A DNA stretch of 64,000 nucleotides. Source: Agaribacter marinus. GTDB taxonomy: Bacteria; Pseudomonadota; Gammaproteobacteria; Enterobacterales; Alteromonadaceae. The notes beneath the pieces were generated by a model that made no database searches, was not told the origin of the DNA, and saw nothing but the letters and a program-made list of their open reading frames with translations. The translations under genes and the position numbers were made by a program. The stretch spans positions 620,001 through 684,000 of the forward strand of contig NZ_BSOT01000005.1 in NCBI RefSeq assembly GCF_030160655.1, read 5' to 3'. Positions 19,146 through 28,558 of this stretch are shown one piece after another; position 1 is the stretch's first letter, and every line of letters begins with the position of its first letter.

Positions 19146-21086
19146 TCACTTACTTATTGGCATACTGATGTCAAGATGAGGGGGGCGTATGTCCATCCGT
19201 TTTCTATATTCTTTTTCTGCTTTTGAGAGGCTGCTTTCAGGGCTTTTTTCAGCTAACGAATTTGTGTTAGAGCTCAAGTCTACTGAACTCACCCAGTCAG
19301 CACCGACAGGTAACGTTTGTTCCTCAGGTAAGTTATTAATCAGGCCTCTTGGGTTCGCTAACTCGGGATAGACTCTGGACACAACAAATTCAACACGATT
19401 GGCGATTGATGGGTCACTTATCCGATCACGTTGTCCCCACGTTATTGAAAAATCTTCACTATCGTCGGTAATGGCTACATCAGCGCTAGCGCCCAAACGG
19501 TAAAGCATAATAAAGCGTTCAAACAGGGTGGCGTAGTCTTCTCTCTCAGTGAAAAATGAATAAAATGAAGACGCGATATCAGGTTCAAAAAAGGACTGAA
19601 CGTCACTTGGTGAGTAAGCGCGCTGTGTTGCGCTCGGGTCTTCACCACCAAAGCGAACTTTTGCCAGTGCGTGCATTTCATTAGAACGCAGCGGAAATCT
19701 ATCGACTAAGATGTCGGAATTTGCGCCGTTATTTCTAAAATATTCAAGTGGCGTATTATTTTGTTCTATTGAGGCCCATGCAGTAGACGGGAAAAAATCA
19801 TTCGCATGCGCTAGTTCGTGATACATAAGCCAAGAAATACTCGCTTCAAGATCTTCAAAGCTACGACTTTGCCGTTCATCTTTTATTCGATACGAACTTA
19901 ACGGATAATACGCATTATTCTTTACATATCGCCATGGAAAATTAAACTGCAGCGCGTTACCAAAGTCACTGCGAAAATCCGCTTGGTCGTTTAAGGAATC
20001 TCTCTCTTCAGGACTAACCCAAAAGTTCCTAGCGTCCAAATAAATTGCGCCCGTTGCCGCCCAGTAAAATGATGGACGAACGTCGTAAGAAATCACTATG
20101 GCGGTAACGCCGCGGAGTAAATTTAGCATGTCTGGCCCGGCAAGCGAGTTTTCTAGATACGCTTTAAAACGCTCGCCCATCCACTTATGTGACACGAGGG
20201 TTCTATCAAGAATATCTTGAATTTCTGGGGTGGGGGTCACCATTCCAATTAGCGGTAAGCTGGAAAAATTGCAATTAGGTATACTCGGTATTTGATTGCT
20301 GTAAACGCAACGTTCCAGTGCATTTTTGTATCTAGAGTCACTGTTGTAAGCATGCATATCTTCACTTACGACGGCATCTGCGATGTCAAAAAATAATCCG
20401 TCTCTTAAAATATCGGTATTTTTGACTAACACGTAAACAGACTCAGATGCCTGGTTGCCCGAGCTAAAGCTCACACTTGCATTTAATTGAATTAACTCGT
20501 CTTTATTGACTTCCGGCGCATCAAAAAAGATAAACTGCCGGTCTTGATTTAATTCGCCAATGTTAGGACCAGCGACTTGTTCCCAAGCTATCGAAGAAAT
20601 TTGGCTATTCGTTCTATTACTTAGATGCAAACTTACCTTACCTAATTCTGTAACAGTATGATCAAGCATAATGGAAATATCTGCTTGGGCATCAATACTA
20701 AAATTGGCTTCTAAGGTTTCTGATTGCCCATTGTCTTTTTCAATATTTGCAACAATGGTGTAGTCGCCCGCTTGATTGGGTGTTAATCCTATACTTGGCG
20801 AATTCTCAGCAAGAATACTCAAATTAGGGCCAGATGTTTGCTGCCAATGAATGTTGTCTATATCGTCATTGTCGCTGATGACGGCAAAACCAAGAGTTTT
20901 ACCGATAGCGCCGCTTTCTTCTCCGTAAAACTGAATGCCATTTTGCACATAGAGCGGGTCAACACTGCTTGTTTGATTGGGTGGGTTAGGGGGAGGTGTC
21001 GGTGTTGTTGGCGTACCTGAACTGGATCCTCCTCCACAAGAAAATAAAGAAAAAACACTTAACATTCCCACTATCTGCTTATACAT
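19146..21086 (-). CDS. Lipoprotein with two PKD-like domains and a zinc-peptidase motif
   Basis: A 646-residue protein. Lipobox LFSC (Cys17), then a Gly/Ser/Pro/Thr linker, two PKD/Ig-like repeats (about 44-133 and 134-224, each with an IxWQQ/AWEQ-x-SGP/AGP-N signature), and a long C-terminal domain with YHELAHANDFF, an HExxH zinc-binding site (His423, Glu424, His427). A third ligand could be an acidic residue in TEREDYATLFERF. A surface-anchored metallopeptidase is inferred; I do not recognise a named family. It starts 2 bases after the DUF2069 stop, last gene of arsC-like, wrbA, DUF2069. Confidence 0.6.
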   Translation of the reverse strand: MYKQIVGMLSVFSLFSCGGGSSSGTPTTPTPPPNPPNQTSSVDPLYVQNGIQFYGEESGAIGKTLGFAVISDNDDIDNIHWQQTSGPNLSILAENSPSIGLTPNQAGDYTIVANIEKDNGQSETLEANFSIDAQADISIMLDHTVTELGKVSLHLSNRTNSQISSIAWEQVAGPNIGELNQDRQFIFFDAPEVNKDELIQLNASVSFSSGNQASESVYVLVKNTDILRDGLFFDIADAVVSEDMHAYNSDSRYKNALERCVYSNQIPSIPNCNFSSLPLIGMVTPTPEIQDILDRTLVSHKWMGERFKAYLENSLAGPDMLNLLRGVTAIVISYDVRPSFYWAATGAIYLDARNFWVSPEERDSLNDQADFRSDFGNALQFNFPWRYVKNNAYYPLSSYRIKDERQSRSFEDLEASISWLMYHELAHANDFFPSTAWASIEQNNTPLEYFRNNGANSDILVDRFPLRSNEMHALAKVRFGGEDPSATQRAYSPSDVQSFFEPDIASSFYSFFTEREDYATLFERFIMLYRLGASADVAITDDSEDFSITWGQRDRISDPSIANRVEFVVSRVYPELANPRGLINNLPEEQTLPVGADWVSSVDLSSNTNSLAEKSPESSLSKAEKEYRKRMDIRPPHLDISMPISK

Positions 21087-21087
21087 T

Positions 21088-21531
21088 TTAATTTTCCTTG
21101 CTTGTGCTTTGTTTATCGAAGAGTTCCTTTTCTTCTTTCATAACTGCACTTAGTTTTTTCAGTCCGGTACCAAGTTCTTGCCCACGTAATCGGGCAAATA
21201 CGCTACATCCTACAAACATACCTAGAGCAAGGAATAATTCAATTATTCCATGCCAAATAAATTGTGGTTCAGCATATATGACCGTAATTCCATGTAAAAA
21301 GTACAACAACACGACAAAACAAGCCCAAGCATGCGTGTAAGGTTTCGCTGACACGATACCAGGTAAGGGAAGTAATAAGGGGAGAATATATACAAGTAAT
21401 TTAAATGTCGTACTGTATTGTTGCGCTATATCTAAGCCTAAGTACCAAATACACATCCATAGTGTCAGTAAAATATGGCAAGATAGCGCTAGCCATCGAT
21501 AAAACCTAACGCGTGGTGACATCTTATTCAA
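21088..21531 (-). CDS. DUF2069 membrane protein
   Basis: A 147-residue protein with four hydrophobic segments and a charged C-terminal tail (MKEEKELFDKQSTSKEN). RWLALSCHILLTLWMCIWYLG and LPLLLPLPGIVSAKPYTHAW match the DUF2069 type, which commonly follows wrbA in Alteromonadales and Shewanella. No known function. It begins 4 bases after the wrbA stop, so it is part of the same transcript. Confidence 0.75.
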   Translation of the reverse strand: MNKMSPRVRFYRWLALSCHILLTLWMCIWYLGLDIAQQYSTTFKLLVYILPLLLPLPGIVSAKPYTHAWACFVVLLYFLHGITVIYAEPQFIWHGIIELFLALGMFVGCSVFARLRGQELGTGLKKLSAVMKEEKELFDKQSTSKEN

Positions 21532-21535
21532 TCTT

Positions 21536-22135
21536 TCATCCTATTTGTCGCTTGCTTGTCGTTGCTAGTCGTTTACCCATTGCGATGGCTAGCGACAATT
21601 CGTCATCCGAGAGTTTAGTTGAATGTTGAGTGTTCTGTACAACACTTGTTACCCCATATGGCGTCCCGCCGCTTTTAGTATCATGTAGATTTGGTTCACT
21701 ATATGGCAAGCCAAGTAATAGCATACCGTGATGAAATAAGGGGAGCATCATAGACAATAATGTAGACTCTTGCCCCCCGTGCATTGACGATGAGCTAGAA
21801 AAAACACAGGCAGGTTTATCCACCAAACTGCCTTTTAGCCATAAATCAGACGTAGTGTCCCAAAAATATTTCATCGGTGCCGCCATATTTCCAAAGTGCG
21901 TCGGACTTCCTAGGGCCAAGCCGTCACATGTTTCAATTTCATGTTTGCTTATGTAAGGGTAACCACTATTGGGTATTGACGATGCACTACAATCCAAGTT
22001 ATCTGATACTGGGGGCACTGTTCGCAACTTTACATTTGCCCCGACCTGCTCTGCGCCTCGGGCAATGGCTTCAGCTAAGGCAAATGTAGAGCCATGTTTG
22101 CTGTAATACAAAACGACGATATTAACGGCAGTCAT
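21536..22135 (-). CDS. wrbA: WrbA-type NAD(P)H:quinone oxidoreductase
   Basis: A 199-residue flavodoxin-fold FMN protein reducing quinones by two electrons. FMN phosphate loop YYSKHGSTFALAEAIARG, then PTHFGNMAAPMKYFWDTT and the SSSSSMHGGQESTLLSMMLP segment are typical of WrbA. Its ATG overlaps the stop of the arsenate-reductase-like gene by one base. The four genes arsC-like, wrbA, DUF2069 and lipoprotein form one minus-strand operon. Confidence 0.85.
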   Translation of the reverse strand: MTAVNIVVLYYSKHGSTFALAEAIARGAEQVGANVKLRTVPPVSDNLDCSASSIPNSGYPYISKHEIETCDGLALGSPTHFGNMAAPMKYFWDTTSDLWLKGSLVDKPACVFSSSSSMHGGQESTLLSMMLPLFHHGMLLLGLPYSEPNLHDTKSGGTPYGVTSVVQNTQHSTKLSDDELSLAIAMGKRLATTSKRQIG

Positions 22136-22485
22136 TATAATAGTGTCAATATGTCTTCAGGAGGTCGACCAATAACAGCTTTATCTTCTACAAGCAGTAT
22201 TGGCCGTTCCAATAGTTTAGGGTATTCCGCTATCGCTTTAAGAACATCGTTGTCGTTCGATGATTTTTCAAGCTTCGCTAAGGTAAATTCAGTTTCTTTG
22301 GGACGTATCATTTTGTGCGCATTTTCTATGTCTAAGGCTTTATAAAGCGCACTTATTTCGTCAAAATTTAAGGGTGTTTTTAAATATTCAACAACTTCAA
22401 CATCTACACCGTTTTTTTGTAGAAGCGCCAAAGCCTGACGACTTTTTGAGCATCTTGGGTTGTGGAATAACGTTCTATTGGGCAT
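22135..22485 (-). CDS. ArsC-family (YfgD-like) glutaredoxin-dependent reductase
   Basis: A 116-residue ArsC/Spx-fold protein. Cys12 in HNPRCSKSRQAL is the family's catalytic cysteine, and RPILLVEDKAVIGRPPEDIL is the C-terminal anion-binding region. It matches E. coli YfgD, named arsenate reductase by family though a real arsenate role is unproven; no other ars gene is near. First gene of the operon with wrbA. Confidence 0.85.
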   Translation of the reverse strand: MPNRTLFHNPRCSKSRQALALLQKNGVDVEVVEYLKTPLNFDEISALYKALDIENAHKMIRPKETEFTLAKLEKSSNDNDVLKAIAEYPKLLERPILLVEDKAVIGRPPEDILTLL

Positions 22486-22530
22486 TATCTTCTCCTAATG
22501 CTACATGTTTACGCGATACGCTAACTAACT

Positions 22531-23040
22531 ATGTCGAATTCTTTTAAGATGTTTATTTTCAATACCCTAAATATTACAAAGGCTCACTTGGCAACATTTC
22601 TTTATGTCGGAATAGCGTTGTTATCACTGATTGTCGGTATTTGGGTATACAAGTTAAATCAATATGATTTTATTACCTTAGATGATCATAAATATTCGTT
22701 GGCAAGTCTAAAAGGAGACTATGTGGTAATCAACTACTTTGCTGAGTGGTGTGCACCTTGTTTGCGAGAGTTGCCTGAATTATCTGCATTTAATCAGTCT
22801 AAGGGCGAGAATGTGCATTTATTCGCAATCAGCTATGACAATGTGAGTGCGGAAAAATTAAATGCACTTAAACGTAAATACAATATCGATTTTCCACTGA
22901 TTGCCGAATTAAAAGGCGAATTCCCATTTGAAGCGCCTAGCTACTTGCCCGCAACCTTTGTTATCCGTCCTGATGGCAGCTTGGCTGGCCAATTACTTGG
23001 TGAACAAACTGAAGAAAACCTTCATGAAGTCACTCAGTAA
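22531..23040 (+). CDS. Membrane-anchored TlpA-like thioredoxin
   Basis: A 169-residue protein with one N-terminal membrane segment (about 22-40) and a periplasmic thioredoxin domain containing FAEWCAPCLRELP (Cys74, Cys77) and the cis-proline segment SYLPATFVIRPDG. It belongs to the TlpA/ResA type of thiol-disulfide reductases; target proteins are unknown. It is monocistronic, divergent from the arsC-like operon and convergent with bepA. Confidence 0.82.
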   Translation: MSNSFKMFIFNTLNITKAHLATFLYVGIALLSLIVGIWVYKLNQYDFITLDDHKYSLASLKGDYVVINYFAEWCAPCLRELPELSAFNQSKGENVHLFAISYDNVSAEKLNALKRKYNIDFPLIAELKGEFPFEAPSYLPATFVIRPDGSLAGQLLGEQTEENLHEVTQ

Positions 23041-23059
23041 ACCATAGTGTTTTTTATTC

Positions 23060-24556
23060 TCATAAGCTTAAACGCTTCATGTCCTCTTGGAGTTGGCGCA
23101 TTTGCTCGATTCTGCCTTTAATTCTTTGTTTTTCAATATTGTCATGATTGGCATAGTTATAAGCAAACTGTAATTCGTCAATAGCAAGAGAGTAGGCCGA
23201 TATAAGCGCATATATTTCTGCTTGTGTTTGATGTGCGTCTTTTTGGTTTTGTGTACGTTGATAAGCATCATGTAACAATTGGTGTGACAATAAGTCTTTA
23301 TTATTTACCAGCAATAGATCACGTAATATTTGAATGCTCGTGCCGTAGTTTTCAGCTTGTAAATGACTATTAGCTAAATTTAGGGCCAGTACACGATTTT
23401 GCGGCTTGAGTTGCCATATTGGTGTAAGTAAATTGATTGCATCACTAAACTTTTCTTGCTTTAAATACACGTCGGTTAATAAATCTAAATAGAAAACGTT
23501 TTCTTTGTCATCGAGCAGTAGCGAACGAATCTCTTTTTCAGATTCAATATAATTTTCGAGCTCGAAGTGTGCAATAGCGAGTCCGTACAAAGAAGCTGTA
23601 TGTAAGACACTATCTGCGTACGTTTTTGACACTGCCCGCGTATAGAATTCGAGTGCTCTTTGCGGGGAAAGCATGTAACGAGCGTTAATTCTCGCTTGTG
23701 CTAAATGAAATTGTAAACTTGGCGGTATGCGTCTTTCACCATATGATCTTGCGCGTGTAATGGTTTCTGCAACACGATCTTGTGGCAAGGGGTGAGTCCG
23801 CAAGAAAGCTAAATCGTTTGATTGCCCACGTGCCTTTTCAGCTAAGCGGGAAAAAAAAGCAGGGGCGCCCTTGGGATCAAACCCAGCACGGTAGAGAATG
23901 TTAATACCAATGTTATCTGCTTCTTGTTCGTTGTTTCGAGTAAAGTTAATTTGTGCCTGTTGGTTGCCAGCGACACTTGCAGAAATAGCTGCCATACCTG
24001 CCTGAGGGTCCGCAAGTGCAACCAATATACTACCCAACATACTTGCAATTTGCAGCGGTCCACTGCGTTTTTGGGCTTGCGCTCGACGAGCCAAATGGCG
24101 TTGAGTAACATGGGCAATTTCATGCGCAACCACTGATGCAAGTTCGCTTTCTGTTTGGGCTTTTGAGATTAAACCAGAATGCATTCCGACGTGCCCTCCA
24201 TAAAATGCAAAGGCATTCAATACGGGGTTGTTGATGATAAAAAATGTAAAGGGAAATTTGGTATTGTCGGCGTGAACTACTAATCGATTACCTAAGTCCT
24301 GAATATACTCTTGCAACACCGGATCACTGACGATTGGCGCTTGCCCTCGTAGTTGTTTCATTATCGCCTCACCAAGCAACTTTTCTTTATCAATGGTTAG
24401 CGCGTCAGAGGCGACAACGCCGATTTCAGGTAACTGGTTTTTGTTGTCACTGATAGTTTGCGCGGAAGACAGCAAAGGAAAAAAAATACAGACAGCCAAT
24501 ACAAAAAGTTTTTTAAACATTACAGACATCGTCATTTTAAAATTAGTAGGCCTCAT
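23060..24556 (-). CDS. bepA: Periplasmic M48 metallopeptidase/chaperone BepA
   Basis: A 498-residue BepA (YfgC) homologue that assists outer-membrane protein assembly (LptD) and degrades stalled intermediates. N-terminal signal peptide (FVLAVCIFFPLLSSAQ), M48 zinc site VVAHEIAHVTQRH (His145, Glu146, His149) with NEQEADNIGINILYRAGFDP supplying the third ligand, then C-terminal TPR repeats. The true start may be ATG 24535 or 24520, since residues 1-12 precede the signal sequence; none has a strong ribosome site. Confidence 0.9.
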   Translation of the reverse strand: MRPTNFKMTMSVMFKKLFVLAVCIFFPLLSSAQTISDNKNQLPEIGVVASDALTIDKEKLLGEAIMKQLRGQAPIVSDPVLQEYIQDLGNRLVVHADNTKFPFTFFIINNPVLNAFAFYGGHVGMHSGLISKAQTESELASVVAHEIAHVTQRHLARRAQAQKRSGPLQIASMLGSILVALADPQAGMAAISASVAGNQQAQINFTRNNEQEADNIGINILYRAGFDPKGAPAFFSRLAEKARGQSNDLAFLRTHPLPQDRVAETITRARSYGERRIPPSLQFHLAQARINARYMLSPQRALEFYTRAVSKTYADSVLHTASLYGLAIAHFELENYIESEKEIRSLLLDDKENVFYLDLLTDVYLKQEKFSDAINLLTPIWQLKPQNRVLALNLANSHLQAENYGTSIQILRDLLLVNNKDLLSHQLLHDAYQRTQNQKDAHQTQAEIYALISAYSLAIDELQFAYNYANHDNIEKQRIKGRIEQMRQLQEDMKRLSL

Positions 24557-24732
24557 TCTTTAGTGTTGTATCAAAGTGGCACAACAAGTACTCATTTTGA
24601 ATAGACCAGAACTAATGTGTGATAGTTTCGTTAATATCATTAAAATATAACAAGCACTTTACCCATTTTCTGTCAAAATAGCATAATATTCTGCGCGAAA
24701 CATATTTTCAAAAACAATAATAAGGATGATCG

Positions 24733-25809
24733 ATGCTAAAAGTTTTAGGTAACTGGTATCAACGTAAGTTTTCTGACCCGAATGCGTTGATGCTATTGTT
24801 GCTAATTTTATTTACTGCCCTGACACTATATACGTTAGGCGGCATTCTAATGCCCGTATTAGTTGCTATTGTTATTGCCTACTTGCTTGATGTCCCCGTC
24901 ACAAACCTTGAAAAACGTGGCGTAGGGCGAGGGCTAGCGACTTCTTTTGTCTTAATTGTGTTTTTCTTTGTATGCTTTGTTGCGGCTATTAGCTTACTAC
25001 CGATTATTTCTAAACAAAGTGTCAATTTCGTGAAAGAGATACCAAATATATGGCAGTCTGCACAAGACTGGTTGGCAGCTTTACCTGAAAAATATCCCAA
25101 TACAATCGAAGTATCTTATATAAAAAGTATGATGTCGGGAGTGAATGAAAAAGTCATTGATTTCGGCGAGACAGTAGTGTCCGTTTCGGTTAGTTCCATT
25201 GGTACTTTGGCTGCCATTTTAATTTATATGATTTTGGTGCCGTTAATGGTGTTTTTTATGATCAAGGATAAACGCATATTTTTGGACAGTGTCAGTTTAA
25301 TATTGCCTAAACAGCGACGTTTAATTTCACAAGTGGGTGAAGAGATGAACGTTCAAATAGCTAACTATATACGCGGCAAGGTGATAGAAATTGTGATTGT
25401 TGGCGCAGTAACAAGTATTGCGTTTAGTTTGTTGCAGCTAAAGTTTGCAATTTTATTGGGAGTACTCGTAGGTTTTTCAGTGCTTATTCCTTATATAGGT
25501 GCTGCTGTTGTTACGATTCCAGTTGCAATTGTTGGTTTATTTCAATTTGGCCTTACCGCAGATTTTGGCTGGGTGATGCTAGTGTACCTCATTATTCAAG
25601 CGCTTGACGGTAACCTGTTAGTGCCATTGCTGTTTTCTGAAGCGGTTAGTTTGCATCCGCTTTACATCATTGTCGCAGTACTATTATTCGGTGGTCTATG
25701 GGGCTTTTGGGGTGTGTTCTTTGCGATCCCTCTGGCAACGTTGGTCAAAGCCTTAATAACAGCATGGTCGCCTCAAGTACATAATTTACCGTCGAGTACT
25801 GACGCTTGA
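24733..25809 (+). CDS. AI-2E family (PerM-like) membrane transporter
   Basis: A 358-residue polytopic protein with about eight membrane segments arranged as in the AI-2E/PerM family: paired N-terminal helices (LMLLLLILFTALTLYTLGGI, MPVLVAIVIAYLLDVPV), a large periplasmic loop, and the C-terminal cluster with FSVLIPYIGAAVVTIPVAIV and NLLVPLLFSEAVSLHPLYII. Substrate is unknown; autoinducer export is only a family label. Divergent from bepA, as in many gammaproteobacteria. Confidence 0.85.
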   Translation: MLKVLGNWYQRKFSDPNALMLLLLILFTALTLYTLGGILMPVLVAIVIAYLLDVPVTNLEKRGVGRGLATSFVLIVFFFVCFVAAISLLPIISKQSVNFVKEIPNIWQSAQDWLAALPEKYPNTIEVSYIKSMMSGVNEKVIDFGETVVSVSVSSIGTLAAILIYMILVPLMVFFMIKDKRIFLDSVSLILPKQRRLISQVGEEMNVQIANYIRGKVIEIVIVGAVTSIAFSLLQLKFAILLGVLVGFSVLIPYIGAAVVTIPVAIVGLFQFGLTADFGWVMLVYLIIQALDGNLLVPLLFSEAVSLHPLYIIVAVLLFGGLWGFWGVFFAIPLATLVKALITAWSPQVHNLPSSTDA

Positions 25810-25844
25810 TGTCTTCCTAGCGATACTATGTCTTAAATGTCTAA

Positions 25845-25872
25845 GCTACGAAATCATTGTTGATTTCGTAGC
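25845..25872. terminator. Perfect 12-bp hairpin between perM-like gene and bcp
   Basis: GCTACGAAATCA, loop TTGT, TGATTTCGTAGC. A strong symmetric stem between convergent genes; there is no long T-run on either strand, so it may act as a 3'-end stabiliser or weak bidirectional terminator. Confidence 0.55.
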
Positions 25873-25882
25873 GTGTATAATA

Positions 25883-26341
25883 CTAGATAGCGTCTAAGAC
25901 AACCGCATGATGCTCTTTCGTTTTGAATTTATTGAGTACCTTTTCTATCGTGCCGGATTCATTGATTAAAAAACTCAAACGATGAATACCGTCATATTCC
26001 TTCCCCATGAATTTTTTCAAACCCCAAACGCCAAATGCATCTGCAATTGCATGGTCTTCATCGGATAACAAATCGAAATTCAACGACTCTTTTTCTGCAA
26101 ACTTCGCCAATTTTTTAACAGGGTCCGGGCTTAAACCTAAAACCACTGTATTCTTGTCGTTAAGTGTTTCTTTAATGTCTCTAAGGCCTTGTGCTTGAAC
26201 AGTGCAACCCGGCGTCATCGCTTTGGGGTAAAAGTAGACTAAGACTTTTTTACCAGCGAAATCGCTTAAAGAAACATCTTCATTATCTTGGTTCTTCAAT
26301 GTAAATAGCGGCGCTTTGTCGCCAGCGTTTAAGGTATTCAT
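25883..26341 (-). CDS. bcp: Peroxiredoxin Bcp (thiol peroxidase), lacking the usual resolving cysteine
   Basis: A 152-residue AhpC/TSA-type peroxiredoxin. Peroxidatic Cys46 is in YPKAMTPGCTVQAQGLRD. In E. coli-type Bcp a resolving Cys lies five residues later (GCTVQACGL); here that position is Gln51, and no other Cys occurs in the protein, so it should work as a 1-Cys enzyme needing an external thiol. It is divergent from dapA; the gcvR gene often found between bcp and dapA is absent. Confidence 0.9.
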   Translation of the reverse strand: MNTLNAGDKAPLFTLKNQDNEDVSLSDFAGKKVLVYFYPKAMTPGCTVQAQGLRDIKETLNDKNTVVLGLSPDPVKKLAKFAEKESLNFDLLSDEDHAIADAFGVWGLKKFMGKEYDGIHRLSFLINESGTIEKVLNKFKTKEHHAVVLDAI

Positions 26342-26558
26342 GGTTTTCCCTTTTTATTTTGTTCCGCACTTGAATAGCGGTATGTGCTCGTGAATGTCTA
26401 CTTTCGTAGTCTACGTTATTATCGAAATAGGATAAAACAGGATCAGAGTTTAATTGATAATTATATATTTCCTTATGTTCTCACTGATATTGGCTGTTTA
26501 TGCTTGTTTTTGTTGGTTTACATCACTACTATTGCGTCTTAAAATTTTGGGGGACTTG

Positions 26559-27437
26559 ATGTTTAAAGGAAGTTTTGTTGCGTTAATCACACCAATGTTG
26601 CCTGATGGTAACGTTGACTTTCCGAGTTTGCAAAAGCTTGTAGAAATGCATGTTAAGAATGGTACTCATGGCATTGTCGCCGTAGGCACTACAGGTGAGT
26701 CAGCAACCTTGCCAATGCATGAGCATATTAAGGTAGTAGAAAGCGTCGTAAATTATGCGGCAGGCCAAATGCCAGTGATTGCCGGTAGTGGCGCAAACTC
26801 TACAGAAGAAGCTATCTACTTGTCTAAAGAAATGGTTAGCTGCGGCATTGATGGATTTTTAAGCGTTGTTCCTTATTACAATAAACCTCAACAGCAAGGA
26901 ATTGTCGCGCATTTCGACGCCATTGCGGGTGCAACAGATTTACCCGTGCTGTTATACAATGTGCCAGCCAGAACCGTGACAGATATGACGACTGAAACCG
27001 TTGTGAAACTTGCGAAGCACCCAAACATCGTTGGTTTAAAAGATGCTACAGGCGACTTAAGTCGTTTACATGAAGAAAGAAGTGCCTTAGGTCAAGATTT
27101 CATGTTGCTTAGTGGTGATGATTCTACTGGATGTGAATTTATGTGTTCTGGTGGTGATGGCGTAATCTCAGTGACTGCGAATATCGTACCTGATAAAATG
27201 GCCCAAATTTGTAATGCGGCACTGTCAGGTGATTTTGATAGAGCGCAGAGGATAGATAGCGCGTTGACAGACTTGCATCAAGAATTGTTTGTCGAGTCTA
27301 ACCCTGTAATTCCTAAGTGGGCATTATATAAAATGGGACTTATTGAAAGCCCTGAACTTCGATTACCGATGGTTAAACCTGAACTAAATAGTCAAAAAGT
27401 AATCGAACAACGGTTAGAAGATTTAGAGTTAATATAA
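26559..27437 (+). CDS. dapA: 4-hydroxy-tetrahydrodipicolinate synthase DapA
   Basis: A 292-residue aldolase condensing pyruvate and aspartate semialdehyde, first committed step of lysine/diaminopimelate synthesis. Seen: FVALITPMLPDGNVD, VAVGTTGESATL, VVPYYNKPQQQGI, LYNVPARTV and the Schiff-base lysine in IVGLKDATGDL. The ATG at 26559 follows GGGGGA and gives the family length; an upstream in-frame ATG at 26454 would add 35 hydrophobic residues without family support. First gene of dapA-bamC-purC. Confidence 0.95.
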   Translation: MFKGSFVALITPMLPDGNVDFPSLQKLVEMHVKNGTHGIVAVGTTGESATLPMHEHIKVVESVVNYAAGQMPVIAGSGANSTEEAIYLSKEMVSCGIDGFLSVVPYYNKPQQQGIVAHFDAIAGATDLPVLLYNVPARTVTDMTTETVVKLAKHPNIVGLKDATGDLSRLHEERSALGQDFMLLSGDDSTGCEFMCSGGDGVISVTANIVPDKMAQICNAALSGDFDRAQRIDSALTDLHQELFVESNPVIPKWALYKMGLIESPELRLPMVKPELNSQKVIEQRLEDLELI

Positions 27438-27441
27438 AAGA

Positions 27442-28542
27442 ATGAATAATAAAAATGTCTTAGCATTAGCAGTTGTAGGTGTATTTCTATCTGCTTGTTC
27501 GAGTGTTGACGATAGAGCTGCGGCGTCTGGCGATTTCGAATACCTTGAACATGAAACAGTAGCGCCTATAAAAGTGCCTGAAGATCTCACCGTACCGCCA
27601 ACAAATAGCCGATATGCTATTCCTGATTTAGCCACAGAAACGTCATCTGTTTTAGTCGGTAACGATATATCAGTGGCCTCTCCACGACTTGTTATTCCTC
27701 TGGTCAGTGGATCACATGTAGAAGAGGGCTCAAAAGAAGCGAAAGTACTCTTTGATCAAATTAACGATAAAGAACCTTTAGAAAAAACGATTTGGGATAC
27801 TGTATTGGCTTATCTCGAATTAAATAACATTGGTGTTGAGTCATTTGATAAAGATACTAATGAGTTAGTCACTGATTGGGTCATTGACCGTCAAGAAGAC
27901 GATGCTAGTTGGTATGAGTTCTCAAGTGAATACATTGAAAAGGCGCGAAAATTCAAATTGAATTTAGACCTTGCGCCTCATGGCCGCACTGCTGCGTTGA
28001 CAAGTAAGATGATTAAATACCTTGATGAAGATGGCAACGACAGCTTAGTGAACGTCAATCCAATAGATAAACGTACTGATGAAGTCAATTTTATCAATTT
28101 TATCATTGCAGAGTATGACTTTGGTATTCGTCTAGAGAGAAGTCAGCGCATCGCAAAAATTAGAGATGGTTTTAGTTCTCAGATGGGGTTCAATGCTGAT
28201 GGCGACGCCGCGGTCATGATAGATGCCGTTTATGCTGATGCTTGGCCTCGTTTACAACTTGTCCTGCGCAAAATGGGGTTCGATGTAGTAGATTTGGACC
28301 AATCTTCAGGCCTTCTGTTTGTCAAATATAATGGCCCCGATGATTCGTGGTTTTCCGGGTGGTTCAGCGATGATGAATTGCCTTTGGATGAAGATGATTA
28401 CCGCTTAATCGTTGAAAAGGCAGGGGATAAAACAAGTATTACGTTTAAAGACATCGAGAACGAGCCATTCTCTGCACAAAAGGTCTCTGAAATTTACCCG
28501 GCCTTTTCAGAATACATGGCAGCAAGTGATTTAGATATTTAA
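27442..28542 (+). CDS. bamC: Outer-membrane assembly lipoprotein BamC
   Basis: A 366-residue lipoprotein subunit of the BAM complex. Signal peptide with lipobox LSAC (Cys19), an unstructured N-terminal stretch containing [17 protein letters not shown] (the region that contacts BamD in E. coli), then two helix-grip domains (about 100-220 and 250-360). It starts 4 bases after dapA and precedes purC, the conserved dapA-bamC-purC order. Confidence 0.9.
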   Translation: MNNKNVLALAVVGVFLSACSSVDDRAAASGDFEYLEHETVAPIKVPEDLTVPPTNSRYAIPDLATETSSVLVGNDISVASPRLVIPLVSGSHVEEGSKEAKVLFDQINDKEPLEKTIWDTVLAYLELNNIGVESFDKDTNELVTDWVIDRQEDDASWYEFSSEYIEKARKFKLNLDLAPHGRTAALTSKMIKYLDEDGNDSLVNVNPIDKRTDEVNFINFIIAEYDFGIRLERSQRIAKIRDGFSSQMGFNADGDAAVMIDAVYADAWPRLQLVLRKMGFDVVDLDQSSGLLFVKYNGPDDSWFSGWFSDDELPLDEDDYRLIVEKAGDKTSITFKDIENEPFSAQKVSEIYPAFSEYMAASDLDI

Positions 28543-28558
28543 TTGGAGTTACTCACTG

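Noticed and set aside
26454-26558. 35-residue hydrophobic extension in frame with dapA, which could be a membrane anchor or a small separate gene
   Set aside because: A strong GGGGGA ribosome site sits at the internal ATG, DapA is cytosolic, and the extension has no counterpart in the family.
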